In this document: positions 49,350-57,854 of the stretch, piece by piece
Layout: each line of letters starts with the position of its first letter
How positions within the stretch are numbered: position 1 is the first letter of the stretch
Source: Solibacillus sp. FSL W7-1436
Lineage (GTDB): Bacteria; Bacillota; Bacilli; Bacillales_A; Planococcaceae
NCBI RefSeq assembly: GCF_038007305.1
Contig: NZ_JBBOWV010000001.1
Coordinates: forward strand, 2,594,501 to 2,658,500
Length of the DNA: 64,000 bases
Direction of reading: 5' to 3'
Position numbers and translations under genes: made by a program
The notes under the pieces: model-generated
Seen by the model: the letters and a program-made list of their open reading frames with translations, nothing else
Told to the model about the DNA's origin: nothing
Databases searched by the model: none

Positions 49350-49907
49350 ATGAAAAAGGATATCCGTTTTTCCTGCTATCCGTTCATGCGGGAAAAATCA
49401 AGCTGTGTCGACTACGAAATCCGTACCGATTCTTTAACAACCCGTATCGGTTCGGTCTTTCCAACGTTAGTCGATGATGAATCCGGTCAGCTTGTGTTGA
49501 AAGATTTAAGGAGGATTCAACCGCTAGCCTATCATGCAAATGGTTCGGTCCGCGGCAAATTGGCCATTACATCTGAGGATTTGCAATGGCTAAGCGACCG
49601 ATACGATTTTTATGTAAGTGAAGTTGGAGAAGCGATTCAGCAGTTTGTACTGCCACAAGGAATCGAAAGTGCAGCAAGACTGCATATTTGCCGCAGTGAG
49701 GCGAAAAAGTCTTACAGGGCATTACATAAAGTGAGCGAGGAAAGAGAAGTGGATGAAATTCTGTTTGATTTTCTCGGGCTGCTTGCTAATGTATTTTTTG
49801 TCATGGCGGTCTATATGAATCAGCAGCATCAACAAGAGGAAATTCCATTTATCTCAAAATCCTATCCATCGAAAAAGAAAAAAGGAGTTACAACAAATGA
49901 AATTTAA
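49350..49907 (+). CDS. Diverged cobalamin adenosyltransferase-like protein (PduO type)
   Basis: 185 residues. The second half matches PduO-type ATP:cob(I)alamin adenosyltransferases: FVLPQGIESAARLHICRSEAKKSYRAL, then LFDFLGLLANVFFVMAVYMN with the conserved Asn. The N-terminal ATP loop (TxTGDxGxT in the family) is only faintly visible as RTDSLTTRIGS. Of the arginine pair RxxxR, the second position is Lys and the following Glu is Tyr. It may be a divergent enzyme or a cobalamin-binding relative. First gene after the riboswitch; AGGAG precedes the ATG; overlaps btuF by 11 nt. Confidence 0.65.
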   Translation: MKKDIRFSCYPFMREKSSCVDYEIRTDSLTTRIGSVFPTLVDDESGQLVLKDLRRIQPLAYHANGSVRGKLAITSEDLQWLSDRYDFYVSEVGEAIQQFVLPQGIESAARLHICRSEAKKSYRALHKVSEEREVDEILFDFLGLLANVFFVMAVYMNQQHQQEEIPFISKSYPSKKKKGVTTNEI

Positions 49908-50850
49908 TAATAAATGGGTCGTTGCTTTAGCAGCAACATTATTACTGGCAGCATGTGGATCAGATGAGGAAAAAACAGGTGGCAAAGCAGAAAAAGAAGA
50001 GCATGCTGAATCGAAAAATAATGGAGTACCCTACACGGTTATAGATGACCGTGGTGTTGAAGTGACATTCGATGAAGTACCGGAAACAATTATTTCTCTG
50101 CAACCAAGCAATACAGAGATTTTGTTTGAGCTGGGTGTCGGAGAACAAATTATCGGCGCAACAGAATATGATACATATCCGGAAGCAGCACAAAAAATTG
50201 AACGAGTGTCGACTTCTACAGTCATCAATGCAGAGCGAATTCTGGAATTAGATCCGGATGTAGTTGTAGCGTATACAATCGGGGAGGAAGCACAAATTAC
50301 CCAATTGGAGGATGCAGGTCTTAAAGTGTTTGTAATTGCTTCTGCGGAGACATTTGATGATGTGTATTCGGATATTATCCAGCTGTCGGAAGTAATGGGT
50401 GTCGAACATAAAGGGGAAGAAGTTGTAGCCGACATTAAGGAACAAATTGATACAGTACAGGAAAAAACAGCGACACTTGATACGAAGAAAAAAGCATATT
50501 ATGAAGTGTCACCAGCTCCGGCTCTTTGGACTACCGGTAGCAGCACGTTCCAGCAGGAAATAATGAACCATGCGAATGTTGAAAATATTTTTGCTGATCA
50601 GTCGAGCTGGATTAGTGTAACGGAAGAAGATGTCATCACTCGTAATCCAGAAATTATTATTACGCCAGCAACATATATGGAAAATGCAATTGATGAGATT
50701 CTAGGACGGACAGGCTGGGATAAAATACAGGCAGTCACAGAACAGGCAGTTTATTTAGTCGATGGAGATATTATGTCCCGTCCTGGACCGCGTATTGGTG
50801 AAGCAGTTGAAATTATGGCACAATCAGTATATCCGGAACTGTTTAAATAA
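49897..50850 (+). CDS. btuF: Cobalamin/corrinoid ABC transporter substrate-binding lipoprotein
   Basis: 317-residue extracellular binding protein with a lipobox LAAC (cysteine at about residue 20) and the helical-backbone metal-receptor fold (YTVIDDRGVEVTFDEVPETIISLQPSNTEILFELG; DPDVVVAYT; TGWDKIQAV). The riboswitch upstream supports a corrinoid ligand; a siderophore is the alternative for this fold. No BtuC permease or BtuD ATPase is encoded nearby. AAAAGGAG precedes the ATG. Confidence 0.82.
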   Translation: MKFNNKWVVALAATLLLAACGSDEEKTGGKAEKEEHAESKNNGVPYTVIDDRGVEVTFDEVPETIISLQPSNTEILFELGVGEQIIGATEYDTYPEAAQKIERVSTSTVINAERILELDPDVVVAYTIGEEAQITQLEDAGLKVFVIASAETFDDVYSDIIQLSEVMGVEHKGEEVVADIKEQIDTVQEKTATLDTKKKAYYEVSPAPALWTTGSSTFQQEIMNHANVENIFADQSSWISVTEEDVITRNPEIIITPATYMENAIDEILGRTGWDKIQAVTEQAVYLVDGDIMSRPGPRIGEAVEIMAQSVYPELFK

Positions 50851-50861
50851 GTATAGAATAG

Positions 50862-50896
50862 AAGGGCATGCCTTAGTTTAGGCATGTTCTTTTTAC
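50862..50896 (+). terminator. Terminator-like hairpin between btuF and cobU
   Basis: The stem GGCATGCC / GGCATGTTC with an 8-nt loop is followed by TTTTTAC. It may partially separate uptake from assembly genes. Confidence 0.65.
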
Positions 50897-50917
50897 AATG
50901 TTTAAGGAGGGATACCA

Positions 50918-51460
50918 TTGATTTTTATAACCGGTGGTGTACGCAGCGGTAAAAGTGCTTTTGCAGAGAAATATGCAAGGCAATTAGGTGAGAAAAAGAC
51001 GCTCTACTATGTCGCGACAGGCGTATCCTTTGATGATGAAATGAAAAAACGGATAATCCGCCATCAGCAGGACCGTGAAACTCAGAACATCAACTGGAAC
51101 ACAGTGGAAATGCAAGTCAAAGTTCCGGTAGCGATTGGACAGCTTTCCAACGAGGCAGTTGTGCTTTTTGAATGTGTGACAACATGGCTTTCGAATGTAC
51201 TGTATACATATGAACAAAAAAATGAAAATAGCGAATTTATCGATAATTGTATCGAATCGCTGCAAAAGCAATTGCTAACTTGGCGGAAGCAAGGTGCTAC
51301 AATAATAGTTGTATCAAATGAAGTGCTGGATGAATTGCCTTCACAATATGATGAGGTAAATTTATATCGTAAATTGTTGGGTGAGTTACATCAATGGATT
51401 GTCCAAAATAGTGATGAAGCATATGAAGTACAATTTCAGCTTGTACAGCGGTGGAAGTAA
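50918..51460 (+). CDS. cobU: Adenosylcobinamide kinase / adenosylcobinamide-phosphate guanylyltransferase
   Basis: 180-residue bifunctional enzyme that phosphorylates adenosylcobinamide and activates it with GMP. P-loop GGVRSGKSAFAE at residues 6-17; the guanylyl-acceptor histidine in IIRHQQDR (about residue 47); VVSNEVLDELP in place of the usual SNEVGxGIVP. The TTG start follows AAGGAGGGA. First of a tightly packed group cobU-cobS-cobC and following genes. Confidence 0.92.
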   Translation: MIFITGGVRSGKSAFAEKYARQLGEKKTLYYVATGVSFDDEMKKRIIRHQQDRETQNINWNTVEMQVKVPVAIGQLSNEAVVLFECVTTWLSNVLYTYEQKNENSEFIDNCIESLQKQLLTWRKQGATIIVVSNEVLDELPSQYDEVNLYRKLLGELHQWIVQNSDEAYEVQFQLVQRWK

Positions 51461-51472
51461 GGAGGAAACAAG

Positions 51473-52246
51473 TTGAAAAATAGTTGGAGCGGTTTTTTAT
51501 TAGCGTGGCAGTTTTTTTCGGCAGTGCCGATTAAGAAACAGCTGGATATGAATGCCAAGTCTGTTACATGGATGTATGGATTTTTGCCGATTGTCGGATT
51601 GCTGATCGGATCCATAATTAGTAGTGGTGTATTCATACTATCTCGCTATAGTGAAATTTCGGAGCTGCTGTTGGCGATTTTGATTGTTATCGGGTTGATC
51701 GTCCTGACCGGGGGGCTGCATTTAGACGGGTGGATTGATATGAGCGATGCGTTCTTTTCCTACGGAGAAAAAGAGAAACGGCTGGAAATATTAGATGATC
51801 CACGTACAGGCGCTTTTGGGGTTATTAGTGTTTTTTGCTTACTCGTATTAAAAATCGGCGTTATTTACGAAATGCTGTTGCATGGGCAATTGGCGATTTG
51901 GCCGTTTTTAATCTTCATTCCCTTTATAGCGAGAATGGGGATGCTGTTATATTTTGTAACGATGAAGCCGGCAAAGGAAAAGGGGCTAGCTGCTTATTTT
52001 AAAGGAATCGTCATTCAAAATAAGCTTGCTGTATTAATCGTTGTTCAATGTGTCCTTGCACTGGTGTGCTGGTTTTACATTGGCGTTTTCAGCTTATTTA
52101 TTTCAGTTGTAGTCATGCTGATTGCCATTGCAATTTACCGCAATTGGTCAAAGAAACATTTTGGCGGTGTAACAGGTGATTTACTCGGTGCACTCGGTGA
52201 AGGGTTGGAGGTAGTCCTATGGCTAACGATATTACTGTTCATTTAA
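51473..52246 (+). CDS. cobS: Adenosylcobinamide-GDP ribazoletransferase (cobalamin synthase)
   Basis: 257-residue integral membrane enzyme that joins adenosylcobinamide-GDP with alpha-ribazole (or its phosphate) to give cobalamin (phosphate). The family signature LTGGLHLDGWIDMSDAFFSYG with RLEILDDPRTGAFGV is clear, with several membrane helices. The TTG start follows TAAGGAGGAAA. It overlaps cobC by 28 nt. Confidence 0.94.
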   Translation: MKNSWSGFLLAWQFFSAVPIKKQLDMNAKSVTWMYGFLPIVGLLIGSIISSGVFILSRYSEISELLLAILIVIGLIVLTGGLHLDGWIDMSDAFFSYGEKEKRLEILDDPRTGAFGVISVFCLLVLKIGVIYEMLLHGQLAIWPFLIFIPFIARMGMLLYFVTMKPAKEKGLAAYFKGIVIQNKLAVLIVVQCVLALVCWFYIGVFSLFISVVVMLIAIAIYRNWSKKHFGGVTGDLLGALGEGLEVVLWLTILLFI

Positions 52247-52824
52247 TCAGGCACGAAAAAACGCAAGCAAATGTGGAGCGCAAGTATATTGGCTGGACAG
52301 ATGAGCCGATCTTGAAACAAGTAGTATCGGAGATCGATCTACAGCCTGCTAAAGTTTATGGAAGCGATATGCGGAGATGCCGTGAAACTGCAAAATGTTA
52401 TTTCCCTAAAGCCGAATTTATCGCTTCTCCAGATTTACGCGAACTGCATTTTGGTGATTTTGAAATGTGTACATATGAACAATTGCAGCATAATGCAACA
52501 TACCGCGCTTGGATTGATGACCCGCTTAAAAATCCGATACCAAACGGAGAAACCTTTACCCGATTCAAGCAGCGCGTATTGGATGGCTTTCATGGCATTG
52601 TAAAGGAACAGAAAGAATATACGTTCATCGTACATGGGGGAGTAATTCGGTTATTACTCGCCGTTTATGGAATGAAGGAACAATCCTTTCAGCAAACAGT
52701 GGCCAATCATCGCACGATCTATACACTTGGCTGGAATACGCTAGATGAACTTATAGGAGGTGCGAGATGTACGTTATTCTCGGAGGCGCACATAACGGTA
52801 AACGAAAATATACAGAAAAACTAA
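52219..52824 (+). CDS. cobC: Alpha-ribazole phosphatase / histidine phosphatase family protein
   Basis: 201-residue histidine-phosphatase-superfamily protein. The catalytic histidine lies in HLIRHEKTQANVERKY (RHE instead of RHG), followed by GSDMRRCRETAKCYFP, the Glu in LRELHFGDFEM, and IVHGGVIRLLL for the second histidine. Its operon position supports dephosphorylation of alpha-ribazole-5'-phosphate or cobalamin phosphate. It starts inside cobS (GGAGG 8 nt before the ATG) and overlaps the next gene by 58 nt. Confidence 0.85.
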   Translation: MANDITVHLIRHEKTQANVERKYIGWTDEPILKQVVSEIDLQPAKVYGSDMRRCRETAKCYFPKAEFIASPDLRELHFGDFEMCTYEQLQHNATYRAWIDDPLKNPIPNGETFTRFKQRVLDGFHGIVKEQKEYTFIVHGGVIRLLLAVYGMKEQSFQQTVANHRTIYTLGWNTLDELIGGARCTLFSEAHITVNENIQKN

Positions 52825-53195
52825 TGGAACAGTTACCGGCAAAAGAACGGATTTTATGTGAAGGACATTTGCCGAAAGCGGAAAATATAAATGAAAACGG
52901 GCGCTACATAATCAGTAATTTTGAGCAGATCATTTTACCATATCTTCATGAACCGGAAGAAAAGGCTGCCCGGCAGATTTTCGAACAGTTGATGCAAATT
53001 GCAGAGCGGGCAGAACTGTTCTGTATTTGTACGGATACGAGCCGCGGCGTTGTACCGCTTGAAAAAGAGGCACGGCAATTAAGGGATACATGCGGCCGGT
53101 TATACCAGAAGCTTTGTAATGAGGCACAGACAGTTATTCGTGTATGGTACGGCATCCCACAAATTTTAAAAGGAGAGTCTCATGGACAAAACTAA
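52767..53195 (+). CDS. Degenerate CobU-like protein
   Basis: 142 residues that look like a shortened, diverged CobU. The N terminus YVILGGAHNGKRKYTEKL mirrors the CobU P-loop GGxRSGKS but with Arg in place of the phosphate-binding Ser/Thr. The C terminus SRGVVPLEKEARQLRDTCGRLYQKLCNEAQTVIRVWYGIPQILK matches the CobU end (GIVP....RxFRDxxGRxNQ....V..V..G.P..LK). The guanylyl-acceptor histidine segment is absent. It may be a regulatory or salvage partner of CobU, or a decaying copy. AGGAGG precedes the ATG. Confidence 0.7.
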   Translation: MYVILGGAHNGKRKYTEKLMEQLPAKERILCEGHLPKAENINENGRYIISNFEQIILPYLHEPEEKAARQIFEQLMQIAERAELFCICTDTSRGVVPLEKEARQLRDTCGRLYQKLCNEAQTVIRVWYGIPQILKGESHGQN

Positions 53196-53676
53196 ATTAC
53201 GTTTAATTATTTTAACAGCATTAATTGCGTCAATTTGCGTGATCGGGAGTTTTATTAAAGTGCCGGTGGGGATTGTCGGAACAGCCGCACTCGATTCTGC
53301 TCCCGCTCTCATAAGCGCAATCTTTTTACCGCCCGTGTTTGCCGGCGCGGCAGGAGCACTCGGTCATATCGCGACAGGTTTGACATCCGGTTTTCCGCTC
53401 GGCATTTTACATCTTTTAATTGCAGTAGAAATGTTTATCATCGTTGCGGTTTTTGCGATGATGCATCAAAAAGGCCAACATATTTTAAAATGGATCTTTG
53501 TAATTGTCGCAAATGGTGTCATTGCACCGATTCCGTTTTATTTTATTATTTCTCCGGCATTTTACATCGGCTCGATTGCCTCACTAACAATCGCGACAGC
53601 TGTAAACTGTCTCATAGCGATCATTGTTATGCCGGTATTGAAAAAGGTCGTCCAGCAGGCAGGGGTTAATGTATGA
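53182..53676 (+). CDS. cblT: ECF transporter S component, CblT-like (alpha-ribazole uptake)
   Basis: 164-residue integral membrane protein with about six helices, of the ECF-transporter substrate-capture type (VPVGIVGTAALDSAPALISAIFLPPVFAGAAGALGHIATGLTSGFPLG). Coupling by ATGA to a CblS-like kinase points to CblT, the alpha-ribazole transporter of Bacillota; a cobalamin/cobinamide S component such as CbrT is the alternative. No energising EcfAAT genes are in the window; S components usually share a common set. AAAGGAG precedes the ATG. Confidence 0.78.
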   Translation: MDKTKLRLIILTALIASICVIGSFIKVPVGIVGTAALDSAPALISAIFLPPVFAGAAGALGHIATGLTSGFPLGILHLLIAVEMFIIVAVFAMMHQKGQHILKWIFVIVANGVIAPIPFYFIISPAFYIGSIASLTIATAVNCLIAIIVMPVLKKVVQQAGVNV

Positions 53677-54347
53677 GAAATGCGATTGAAGTAAACGGGC
53701 TTGTCGTATCGATTGATAATTCGGGTTGTATCGGCACAAAAGAGCATGATTTGGTACAGGTGCCAAATGAAATTACCGCTTATTTTACAGCCCGTACCGC
53801 TATTTTAGAGCAGCTTTGCGCGGGTGCCGTACCGGTTCAGTTATTAATGGCCAATTTTTCGGGTGATGACGTCTGGACGGAATATGAGCAAGGGTTTAAA
53901 AAGGCCTTTTTCGAAATGGGGCTGGAGATGCCTCCTTTAATGGGGTCGAGTGAAACGAATTTCCAGTCGTTACAGTCAGCTGTTTCTCTCACGATGCTGG
54001 GGAAAAAGCAATTTGAACGAAATACGAATCATTGCGAGTTCTATGTTGTCGGCGAACCGCTAGTCGGAAATGATGTAATAAAAAACCCGCAGAAAATCGC
54101 ACAGCTGGATGAATTGTATGAAGGACTGGTCAGTGGTATGATCCAGGCAATATGGCCGACAGGTTCTAAAGGAATTGGGGAGGAAATTAAACGCTTTGCA
54201 GGAGAAAATTATACGGCTGATGTCGATTTAACCGGTTCGGCAGGTCCATCATGTGCGGTATTAGCGGCCGTGAAAAAAGAGCATGTAGAATTATTCAAAA
54301 CGAACATGACAGCACCTGTTAGGAAAATAGTAAAAATCCAAGAATGA
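53673..54347 (+). CDS. cblS: CblS-like alpha-ribazole kinase
   Basis: 224-residue protein resembling the N-terminal domain of AIR-synthase/ThiL-type ATP enzymes: IEVNGLVVSIDNSGCIGTKEHD, then ARTAILEQLCAGAVPVQLLMANFSGDDV and MGSSETNFQSLQSAVSLTMLGK. This is the pattern I recall for CblS, which phosphorylates alpha-ribazole for CobS. The pairing with a CblT-like transporter and with cobC/cobS supports it. The start overlaps cblT by 4 nt. Last gene of the riboswitch operon; no strong terminator follows. Confidence 0.75.
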   Translation: MRNAIEVNGLVVSIDNSGCIGTKEHDLVQVPNEITAYFTARTAILEQLCAGAVPVQLLMANFSGDDVWTEYEQGFKKAFFEMGLEMPPLMGSSETNFQSLQSAVSLTMLGKKQFERNTNHCEFYVVGEPLVGNDVIKNPQKIAQLDELYEGLVSGMIQAIWPTGSKGIGEEIKRFAGENYTADVDLTGSAGPSCAVLAAVKKEHVELFKTNMTAPVRKIVKIQE

Positions 54348-54488
54348 TTGTTGAAAAATTTGCTCGAAAACTAATGGAACTGCTGGAAAAAAATATTTTT
54401 TGACTGAAATTAAAAAATACTAAATTTTCTAAAAATAACGTGGTATGATAGAGTGTATCAACTTAAATTAGTTAAGGAGCCTGAAATT

Positions 54489-55559
54489 ATGACAACATAC
54501 CAAATTACAACTGAGTTATCAACAAATAGAAAACAAAAAACACCTGCAGAACAGCTTGGTTTTGGTAAGATTTTTACTGACCATATGTTTGTTATGGATT
54601 ACGAAGATGGAAAAGGATGGCATAATGCGACAATTACACCATATGCTCCGATTACATTAAGTCCTGCTGCGATGGTATTCCACTATGGACAAGCAGTATT
54701 TGAAGGTCTGAAAGCCTATATGACAGAAGATGGTGAAGTTCAGTTATTCCGTCCGGACCGTAACTTCCAACGATTAAATTCTTCCAATGCACGCCTTTGC
54801 ATTCCACCGATTGACGAGGATTTTGCACTGGAAGCATTAAAAGAATTACTACGGGTAGATCGTGAATGGGTTCCGGAAGCCCCAGGTACATCTCTTTATA
54901 TCCGACCATTTATTATTGCAACAGAAAGCTATCTAGGTGTAAATCCTGCGAAAAGCTATAAATTTATGATCATCATGTCACCAGTTGGCTCTTATTATAA
55001 AGAAGGCATCAACCCGGTCAAAATTTTAGTTGAGCAGCAGTATGTACGCGCCGTAGTTGGCGGTACTGGTGAAGCAAAAACAGCCGGCAACTATGCGTCA
55101 AGCTTAAAAGGTTCAGAGATTGCTGCCGAGCAAGGCTATTCACAAACATTATGGCTGGACGGTAGGGAAAATAAATACGTAGAAGAAGTGGGCAGCATGA
55201 ACATCTTCTTTAAAATTTCAGGAAAAGTAATCACTCCTGCATTAAACGGCAGTATTCTACCAGGGATTACTCGCGATTCAATGATTCAAGTATTAAAATC
55301 GAAAAATATTCCGATTGAAGAGCGTGCCATTGCTTTTGAAGAAGTTGTGGAAGCGGCTAAAAACGGCACATTGGAAGAGGCATTCGGTACAGGTACAGCA
55401 GCTGTCATTTCACCTGTAGGGGAGCTTAAGTGGCTGGATGATATCATTTCTGTCAACAACGGCGAAATCGGTGAAGTAACGCAAATGCTTTACGATACAT
55501 TAACAGGCATCCAATACGGTAAAGTCGAAGATCCATTCGGCTGGACGGTTAAAATTTAA
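54489..55559 (+). CDS. ilvE: Branched-chain amino acid aminotransferase
   Basis: 356-residue class IV PLP enzyme for the last step of valine, leucine and isoleucine synthesis or the first of their breakdown. HYGQAVFEGLKAY near residue 74, the PLP lysine in AKTAGNYASSLKG (about 195), and EVGSMNIFFK plus GTGTAAVISPVG are family hallmarks. ATG at 54489 follows AAGGAG by 9 nt. TATGAT at 54444-54449 may be its -10 box. It is monocistronic. Confidence 0.94.
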   Translation: MTTYQITTELSTNRKQKTPAEQLGFGKIFTDHMFVMDYEDGKGWHNATITPYAPITLSPAAMVFHYGQAVFEGLKAYMTEDGEVQLFRPDRNFQRLNSSNARLCIPPIDEDFALEALKELLRVDREWVPEAPGTSLYIRPFIIATESYLGVNPAKSYKFMIIMSPVGSYYKEGINPVKILVEQQYVRAVVGGTGEAKTAGNYASSLKGSEIAAEQGYSQTLWLDGRENKYVEEVGSMNIFFKISGKVITPALNGSILPGITRDSMIQVLKSKNIPIEERAIAFEEVVEAAKNGTLEEAFGTGTAAVISPVGELKWLDDIISVNNGEIGEVTQMLYDTLTGIQYGKVEDPFGWTVKI

Positions 55560-55570
55560 GGTTGTAAGAT

Positions 55571-55613
55571 AACCCAAAAACACCCTTTTTCTCTGGGAGA
55601 AAAAGGGTGTTTT
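55571..55613. terminator. Bidirectional terminator between ilvE and floT
   Basis: The stem AAACACCCTTTTTCTC / GAGAAAAAGGGTGTTT is followed by TGTGTG on plus and TGGGTT on minus. Its sequence style resembles the hairpins at 2208 and 37415. Confidence 0.8.
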
Positions 55614-55638
55614 GTGTGTAAAAGTTTATTAATTAATT

Positions 55639-57168
55639 TTATTTTTCAAGGACTTCTTCAACTCGTGAAAAGTCTTCGCGAGAGGCGATAGCCGATTTTT
55701 CAAATGCATTTTTTCCGACATATGTTTCGATAAGTTCTTTCACATCGATACCGGAAGATGCTTTTAATGTTTCCTGTAAGCCGGCCATCAAATCAGTCGC
55801 ATAACCCGTTACTTTACCGGCACCGCCATTTGTACCGCCACCTGTATCGACAACTGTAATCTTATCAATGTTAGAAAGTGGGCTCGCAACTTGTTTTGCG
55901 TATTCCGGTAACATTTTCACAATCATATCAAGGACAGCTGCCTGACCGTATTGTTCGAACGCTTCAGCAATTTTCTCTTTCGCTTCTGCTTCTGCAAGAC
56001 CGCGTAGACGGATAATTTCTGCTTCAGCTGTACCTTGTGCACGCTCAGCATCTGCTTTCGCAAGACCATCCAGACGAATTCGTTCAGCTTCAGCTTGTGC
56101 GTGTGTTTCGATACGGTATTTCTCCGCATCAGCCTGTGCAAGCTCTTTACGTTTTTGTGCTTCCGCGTTCTGTTCGATCGCGTAACGATCCGCATCAGCC
56201 TTTTTCTTAACTTCTGAATCATACTGCTTTTCACGACGCAGAATTTCTTTTTCTTCCAGTTCAATTTGCTTTTGACGCTCAATGATCTGTACTTGCATTT
56301 CCTGTTCTGTTACTTCCTGTTTCGCACGTGCAGATTCCAGTTCGTACGCCTGGTCGGCACGGGCTTTAGCAATGTCCTGCTCGCGGCGGTATTCAGCTAC
56401 TTTTAACTGATTGTTTTTCTCTGCTTCCGCGATTTCAGTAGCACGCTCTAATTCTGCCTGTTGCGCTTCCTGAGCTGCCTGTGCACGTTTAATACGTGTT
56501 TCCTTGTCAGCTTCAGCCGTTGCGATATCGGCATCGCGCTTCACTTGAGCGATTCGTGGCTTACCTAGAGAATCCAAATAGCCGTTTTTATCACGAACAT
56601 CTTTAATTGTAAATGATACAATGACCAAGCCCATTTTCGCTAAATCCTGGGATGCGACACGTTGTACTTCCTGAGAGAACTTATCACGGTTTTTATAAAT
56701 TTCTTCCACCGTCATCGAACCTAAAATCGAACGTAAGTGACCTTCCAGTACTTCGCGTGCTTCACTTTCGCGTTCCTGTTTGTCTTTTCCTAAAAATTGC
56801 TCGGCAGCCGTTGCGATTTCCGAAATTGAACCACCGATTTTGATGATTGCTGTTCCATCAGCCATAACAGGAACACCTTGTTCTGTATAGACTTCCGGAG
56901 TTGTTACTTCCAGTTTACTTGAAAGTAGACTAAGCGGTTTTGCCTGCTGGAAAACCGGGAATACAAATGTACCACCACCGCGAATAATTTTAATGCGGTT
57001 TCCTGAATCATCGGTATGTACATTTTTGCTTCCTAAATAACTGCCTGTTACGATTAATGCTTCATCCGGACCGGCTGTACGATATTTCATAATATAGACC
57101 GCTACAAGCGCGACAATTAGAAATACGACCACCCCGACTGCTATTAAAATTCCTGATATACCTGACAT
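55639..57168 (-). CDS. floT: Flotillin FloT (YuaG type)
   Basis: 509-residue membrane scaffold of functional microdomains. An N-terminal membrane segment (about residues 5-27) is followed by an SPFH domain (about 30-200) and a very long Ala/Glu/Lys coiled coil (about 205-400, EAxAER-type repeats). A conserved C terminus closes the protein. Downstream of yuaF with 18 nt between, as in B. subtilis yuaF-floT. Control is predicted from the sigma-W-type promoter at 57750-57775. Confidence 0.94.
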   Translation of the reverse strand: MSGISGILIAVGVVVFLIVALVAVYIMKYRTAGPDEALIVTGSYLGSKNVHTDDSGNRIKIIRGGGTFVFPVFQQAKPLSLLSSKLEVTTPEVYTEQGVPVMADGTAIIKIGGSISEIATAAEQFLGKDKQERESEAREVLEGHLRSILGSMTVEEIYKNRDKFSQEVQRVASQDLAKMGLVIVSFTIKDVRDKNGYLDSLGKPRIAQVKRDADIATAEADKETRIKRAQAAQEAQQAELERATEIAEAEKNNQLKVAEYRREQDIAKARADQAYELESARAKQEVTEQEMQVQIIERQKQIELEEKEILRREKQYDSEVKKKADADRYAIEQNAEAQKRKELAQADAEKYRIETHAQAEAERIRLDGLAKADAERAQGTAEAEIIRLRGLAEAEAKEKIAEAFEQYGQAAVLDMIVKMLPEYAKQVASPLSNIDKITVVDTGGGTNGGAGKVTGYATDLMAGLQETLKASSGIDVKELIETYVGKNAFEKSAIASREDFSRVEEVLEK

Positions 57169-57186
57169 AAAAATTCCTCCCTGTTT

Positions 57187-57717
57187 CTAAAATTGAATCT
57201 CTTCTTTCTCATAAATCGCGACCATTGCTGTACCATTCTGCATCTCAATAATTAAAACTTGCGTGTCATACGGAATCTCTACTTGATGAAAACTTGCTGC
57301 ACGCTTTGAAATAATGCCGTTTGCCGTTTCAATCACAATTTCCCCAAAACCGTCAAGCGGGACGGGGACTATCACTTTGCCGACCTGGCCTTCAAGCGAT
57401 TCGTCCGTATAGGCAAGGGACACCTCCGCTGAACGTAAAGGAACGAGCAGGAAAAAATAGAGAAGTGCTGTCAATAAACTCGCAATTATAAGGGCGATGA
57501 TGAATATGATGAAACTTGTTAAGCCCGTAAACTGTTCCAGCAAGTAGCCCGCAGCCGTAGTAAACGTAATAAACGAAAGGATTACAGCCGGGTCAAAAAA
57601 TGGTGTTCCATCGATGGATACATCCGCAACATCTGCAAAAAATAAGTAAAGAACAGTGCAACACCCAATAACGATTAAGATGATTAGATAAATGGTTTCA
57701 ATGGAATAACCAAACAA
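57187..57717 (-). CDS. yuaF: NfeD-like membrane protein YuaF
   Basis: 176-residue short NfeD-family protein: three or four membrane helices (about 8-30, 42-95) and a C-terminal OB-fold domain (about 105-176: DESLEGQVGKVIVPVPLDGFGEIVIE). It lacks the protease domain of YqeZ. Partner of floT. The ATG follows TAAGGAGGTGGC. The neighbouring yuaI of B. subtilis is absent. Confidence 0.88.
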   Translation of the reverse strand: MFGYSIETIYLIILIVIGCCTVLYLFFADVADVSIDGTPFFDPAVILSFITFTTAAGYLLEQFTGLTSFIIFIIALIIASLLTALLYFFLLVPLRSAEVSLAYTDESLEGQVGKVIVPVPLDGFGEIVIETANGIISKRAASFHQVEIPYDTQVLIIEMQNGTAMVAIYEKEEIQF

Positions 57718-57749
57718 GTTGCCACCTCCTTAATGCTATTTAATAAATT

Positions 57750-57775
57750 TACGGATGAAATGGTAAAAAGTTTCA
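57750..57775 (-). promoter_or_regulatory. Predicted sigma-W-type promoter of yuaF-floT
   Basis: On the minus strand: TGAAAC, exactly 16 nt starting TTTTT, CGTA; it ends 32 nt before the yuaF start. The spacer end CATTTCATC is very like CATCTCATC in the yqeZ-floA promoter. The B. subtilis operon is known to be sigma-W controlled. Confidence 0.82.
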
Positions 57776-57802
57776 AAAAAATTCATATTTTCCGAAAAAT
57801 AT

Positions 57803-57836
57803 AAAATGTATGCCAATCCGGGTGATTGACATACAT
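57803..57836 (-). terminator. Terminator of the 5'-nucleotidase-type gene
   Basis: On the minus strand the stem ATGTATGTCAATC / GATTGGCATACAT is followed by TTTATATTTTTC. Confidence 0.8.
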
Positions 57837-57854
57837 CTTGCATAAACGGGGAGC

